Source: Patescibacteria group bacterium | GTDB lineage: Bacteria > Patescibacteriota > Patescibacteriia > UBA1558 > S5-K13 | Direction of reading: 5' to 3' | NCBI GenBank assembly: GCA_028703545.1 | Contig: JAQVMR010000019.1 | Coordinates: 1 to 16,154, forward strand | DNA: 16,154 nucleotides | Notes under the pieces: generated by a model | Database searches by the model: none | What the model was told of the DNA's origin: nothing | Seen by the model: the letters and a program-made list of their open reading frames with translations, nothing else | Part shown: positions 13,789 to 16,154 of the stretch, in pieces | How the letters are laid out: each line of letters starts with the position of its first letter | Numbering within the stretch: the stretch's first letter is position 1 | Translations under genes and position numbers: made by a program

Positions 13789-14193
13789 ATGGAAATTTTA
13801 TTACAACACCTACAAAAAATTCAAGATAAAAATGGATTCATTACTCAAGAAGACATTATAGCAACTTCTTCAAAATTTTCTAAATCACCAGCTGAGATTT
13901 ATGAAGCGACTTCTTTTTATTCTAAATTTAATTTATTAAATGGTCCTAAAAAAATAATTAAAATTTGCGATAGCCCAACATGTCACATAAAAGATGGGGA
14001 AAAATTACTAGGCGTTGCAGAAAAATTATTAAATACAAAAATAGGTCAAGATGAGAAAAAATTTAGATTAGAGTCGTGTCAATGTTTGGGTGAATGTGAC
14101 AAGGGTCCTGTTATGATGATAGATAACGATTTATTTACAAATTTAACAGAAAAAAAATTAGAACAAATATTTAAAGAACAAAAAATATTATAA
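13789..14193 (+). CDS. hydC: NuoE/HydC-like [2Fe-2S] subunit of a trimeric [FeFe] hydrogenase
   Basis: A 134-aa thioredoxin-like ferredoxin subunit of the NuoE/HndA/HydC family. It carries one [2Fe-2S] cluster bound by C60-x4-C65 and C99-x3-C103 (in ICDSPTC and CLGEC); C97 is an extra Cys. The N-terminal helices (QDKNGFITQEDI and SPAEIYEATSFYSKF) match the family's helical bundle, slightly shortened against the usual 150-170 aa. In complex I and in Hyd/Hnd hydrogenases this subunit docks onto the FMN subunit. Order here, HydC-HydB-HydA, is that of the Thermotoga-type trimeric hydrogenase. Transcription is from the promoter at 13761. Confidence 0.9.
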   Translation: MEILLQHLQKIQDKNGFITQEDIIATSSKFSKSPAEIYEATSFYSKFNLLNGPKKIIKICDSPTCHIKDGEKLLGVAEKLLNTKIGQDEKKFRLESCQCLGECDKGPVMMIDNDLFTNLTEKKLEQIFKEQKIL

Positions 14194-14239
14194 TATTCCT
14201 TTACTGAAAACTAAATGTTAATAGCCTATAGGTAACACA

Positions 14240-15319
14240 ATGCAAATAAAAAGAAAAACAAATTTTGAAAATTTCAAAAAAGCCAAAAAAATATCACCGG
14301 GGGGTGTAATAAAAAAAATAGAAAAGTCGGGTCTTTGTGGTCGAGGGGGTGCTAATTTTCCCACTGGATTAAAATGGAAAATGTGTAAACCCTCAAAATA
14401 TTTAATTTGTAATGCTGATGAAAGTGAACCAGGGAAATTCAAGGATAAATTTATTTTAGAAAATAATCCTGAACTCGCAATAGAGGGTATTAATATTGCT
14501 ATGCATGCATTAAAAGCACAACAATGTTTTTTTTATTTAAGAGAAGAGTATTCAAAATTTAAAACAGCTTTAGAAAAAATAATAAAAGAAAAATCGGAAT
14601 ACGACATACAGATCGTAATTGGTGCTGGTTCGTATATATGCGGAGAAGAAACAGCGATTCTAAATAGTATTGAGGGTTTAAGAGCAGAAACCAGACACAA
14701 ACCACCATATCCCAATGAATTTGGTTTATTTGGAGAAAAAACATGTATAAATAATATTGAAACCTTATGTAGGGTTAGTTTGGTTTTCGAAGATGATTAT
14801 GAAAATGAGAATATACTTTTTTCAATTTCCGGTGATGTTCAAAATCCTGGAGTTTACGAAGAAAAACAAGGTATCACACTAAAGTATTTATCAGAAAAAG
14901 TCGGAGCCATAGATCCAAAAGCGATTTTCTTCTGTGCGTCAGGTGGTTGCCTTCCATTTCAAAAAGATTTAATTCTCTCATGTAAGGAAATAGCAAAAAC
15001 GGGAAATTTTTTTCAAACAGGAATAATTTTTGTAAATCATGATAGAAATATTCCTGATATATGCAGATCAATAACTCAATTTTTTAATGATGAAAACTGT
15101 GGTAAATGTCTCCCCTGTAGGGAGGGAAATTTTAGATTATTGCAATTATTTCAGGTTATATTAGAACGTAAATGGACCAAAGAAGAGTTTCAAATAATAG
15201 AAGATTTAATTGATTTTATTCCGAATGGATCTCAGTGTGGACTAGGAAAAAGCTCAACAACAACACTAAAATCAGCAATAAAATATTTTAAAAATGAATT
15301 CGATAAATTAATAGAATAA
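14240..15319 (+). CDS. hydB: NuoF/HydB-like FMN and NAD(P)H-binding subunit, compact form
   Basis: A 359-aa flavoprotein subunit that would exchange electrons with NAD(H) or NADP(H). The FMN/NADH site is intact: G34-R-G-G-A-N-F-P-T-G-L-K-W46, N58-A-D-E-S-E-P-G65, the GAGSYICGEETA motif (C134-G-E-E) and KPPYP. An SLBB-like part (SGDVQNPGVYE) follows. The [4Fe-4S] ligands are C287, C290, C293 and C333. The protein lacks both the N-terminal [2Fe-2S] domain and the C-terminal two-cluster ferredoxin domain of the roughly 600-aa Thermotoga HydB. It is even shorter than NuoF (about 445 aa), missing the usual N-terminal GGY segment; an in-frame TAG at 14222-14224 excludes an upstream extension beyond that point. 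The HydA gene starts 2 nt after the stop. Confidence 0.9.
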   Translation: MQIKRKTNFENFKKAKKISPGGVIKKIEKSGLCGRGGANFPTGLKWKMCKPSKYLICNADESEPGKFKDKFILENNPELAIEGINIAMHALKAQQCFFYLREEYSKFKTALEKIIKEKSEYDIQIVIGAGSYICGEETAILNSIEGLRAETRHKPPYPNEFGLFGEKTCINNIETLCRVSLVFEDDYENENILFSISGDVQNPGVYEEKQGITLKYLSEKVGAIDPKAIFFCASGGCLPFQKDLILSCKEIAKTGNFFQTGIIFVNHDRNIPDICRSITQFFNDENCGKCLPCREGNFRLLQLFQVILERKWTKEEFQIIEDLIDFIPNGSQCGLGKSSTTTLKSAIKYFKNEFDKLIE

Positions 15320-15320
15320 A

Positions 15321-16154
15321 ATGCGAATAACGATTGATGGTAAAAAAATAAAAATAAATAAAAAATGTACAATTTTTGAGGCAGCTCTAAAAAATGGGAT
15401 AAAAATTCCTAGTCTTTGTTATCACCCAGATTTAAGGTCAGAGGGAAGATGTGGTATATGTGTAGTTATGGTAAATGGAAAATTTATGACGAGTTGTAAT
15501 AATGAAATTTGTGAGGGCATGATAATTGAAACAAATAATCCTGAAATACAAAAACAAAGAAAAATAAATGCTCAATTAATAGGATGTAATTTTGAAAAAG
15601 AAGAGGAGTTTAGAAAATGGTTAGAATTAGAAAATTTACCAGATGTTGAGGAATTAAAATTTAAACCACATATTTCAGAAGAGTTAGATGATTCTTCTCA
15701 TGAAATTGTCATAGATTTTGAAAAATGCGTTTTATGCGGAAGATGCATTCAAAAATGCAGAGAACTTCAAACAGTAAATGCAATTTCTTATAAAAACAGA
15801 GCAAATGCAACCGTTGTTTCAAAATCATTAAATAAAAAATTAGCTGACACAAACTGTGTCGGTTGTGGTCAATGCTCACTGGTTTGTCCGACAAATGCAA
15901 TCAGAGAAAAAGAATTTTATAAAGAAGTTAAAGAATTATTAAAAGACCCAACAAAACACGTAATAGCACAAACGGCTCCCTCAATTAGAGTTGCTCTTGG
16001 TGAAGAATTCGGATTAGAACCTGGAATGTCTGTAACCAAACAAATGGTAAGTGCGCTTAAAAAAGTTGGTTTCAAAAAAGTTTTTGATACAAATTTTGCA
16101 GCAGATTTAACAATAATGGAAGAAGCCAGTGAATTAATTGAAAGGATAAAACAG
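15321..16154 (+). CDS. hydA: [FeFe] hydrogenase catalytic subunit HydA, 5' part (truncated by window end)
   Basis: The first 278 codons of a HydA/HndD-like subunit that runs off the window. A plant-type [2Fe-2S] domain comes first (C33, C44, C47, C59). The next domain, which in most such enzymes holds a His-ligated [4Fe-4S] cluster (Hx3Cx2Cx5C), is represented only by residues about 75-115 with a single Cys (C89). A two-cluster ferredoxin domain follows (C136, C139, C142, C146 and C179, C182, C185, C189). From about 213 the H-cluster domain begins with TAPSIRVALGEEFGLEPG and VFDTNFAADLTIMEE, which distinguishes it from NuoG. The catalytic cysteine motifs lie beyond the window. It starts 2 nt after HydB and would reduce protons with electrons from NAD(P)H, or run in reverse. 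Confidence 0.93.
   Translation, partial: MRITIDGKKIKINKKCTIFEAALKNGIKIPSLCYHPDLRSEGRCGICVVMVNGKFMTSCNNEICEGMIIETNNPEIQKQRKINAQLIGCNFEKEEEFRKWLELENLPDVEELKFKPHISEELDDSSHEIVIDFEKCVLCGRCIQKCRELQTVNAISYKNRANATVVSKSLNKKLADTNCVGCGQCSLVCPTNAIREKEFYKEVKELLKDPTKHVIAQTAPSIRVALGEEFGLEPGMSVTKQMVSALKKVGFKKVFDTNFAADLTIMEEASELIERIKQ

Noticed and set aside
15321..16154. Assignment as NuoG of complex I
   Set aside because: The His-ligated cluster is missing and the TAPSIRVALGEEFG...NFAADLTIMEE region belongs to the H-cluster domain of [FeFe] hydrogenases.
1..16154. CRISPR arrays, tRNA or rRNA genes, IS elements with intact transposase
   Set aside because: No regularly spaced repeats, cloverleaf-like GC-rich segments or transposase motifs were seen on either strand. 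A tRNA scan was not possible here.

Overview
The window is an AT-rich bacterial assembly contig. It opens with 16 bases of Illumina TruSeq adapter, so base 17 is the first genuine base and the left edge is an assembly end. The standard code fits: Gly uses GGN codons, Trp uses TGG, and UGA works as a stop. Most plus-strand genes are packed tightly, have very short leaders and lack a Shine-Dalgarno (SD) sequence. Together with the gene content (7TM-type histidine kinase, LemA/TPM pair, DedA, secreted OB-like proteins with a Cys-TPDG motif, compact trimeric [FeFe] hydrogenase), this suggests a Patescibacteria/CPR lineage, perhaps Parcubacteria-like. That placement is inference only; no rRNA or ribosomal protein is present.

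Layout. 17-373 (-): truncated acyltransferase/acyl-homoserine-lactone-synthase-like GNAT protein. 442-3573 (+): a pyruvoyl-enzyme (AdoMet decarboxylase family) gene, a 7TM-GAF histidine kinase, and a receiver domain in the -1 frame behind an A AAA AAC slippery heptamer. 3608-4213 (-): C-terminal remnant of a large serine recombinase. 4274-5927 (+): DUF2178-like membrane protein, a small XRE regulator with a probable operator, and an anchored OB-like protein. 6142-6708 (+): zinc-ribbon membrane protein with a disrupted 3' end. 6863-8936 (+): GNAT acetyltransferase plus an ABC-2 exporter. 9078-9737 (+): DedA protein. 9831-11856 (+): LemA, TPM-domain protein and a CYTH enzyme. 11893-12456 (-): orphan protein. 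12604-13705 (+): lipoprotein and secreted coiled-coil protein. 13789-16154 (+): hydC-hydB-hydA-like genes of an NAD(P)H-linked [FeFe] hydrogenase, the last running off the window.

How the parts may work together. The first plus-strand operon couples a pyruvoyl decarboxylase-fold enzyme to a membrane sensor and phospho-acceptor. The right-end operon is a redox module in which NADH electrons would pass through FMN and iron-sulfur clusters to an H-cluster, as expected for a fermentative anaerobe. Several middle genes are envelope-associated (exporter, DedA, LemA/TPM, lipoprotein, secreted protein).

The three minus-strand genes look foreign: visibly less AT-rich, and two carry strong SD sequences that the plus-strand genes lack. 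The points most worth following are the two -1 slippery heptamers at sites where a domain-like continuation lies in the -1 frame, the AdoMet decarboxylase homologue that keeps its catalytic residues but has lost the usual substrate-site motif, and the hydrogenase that lacks its His-ligated cluster.
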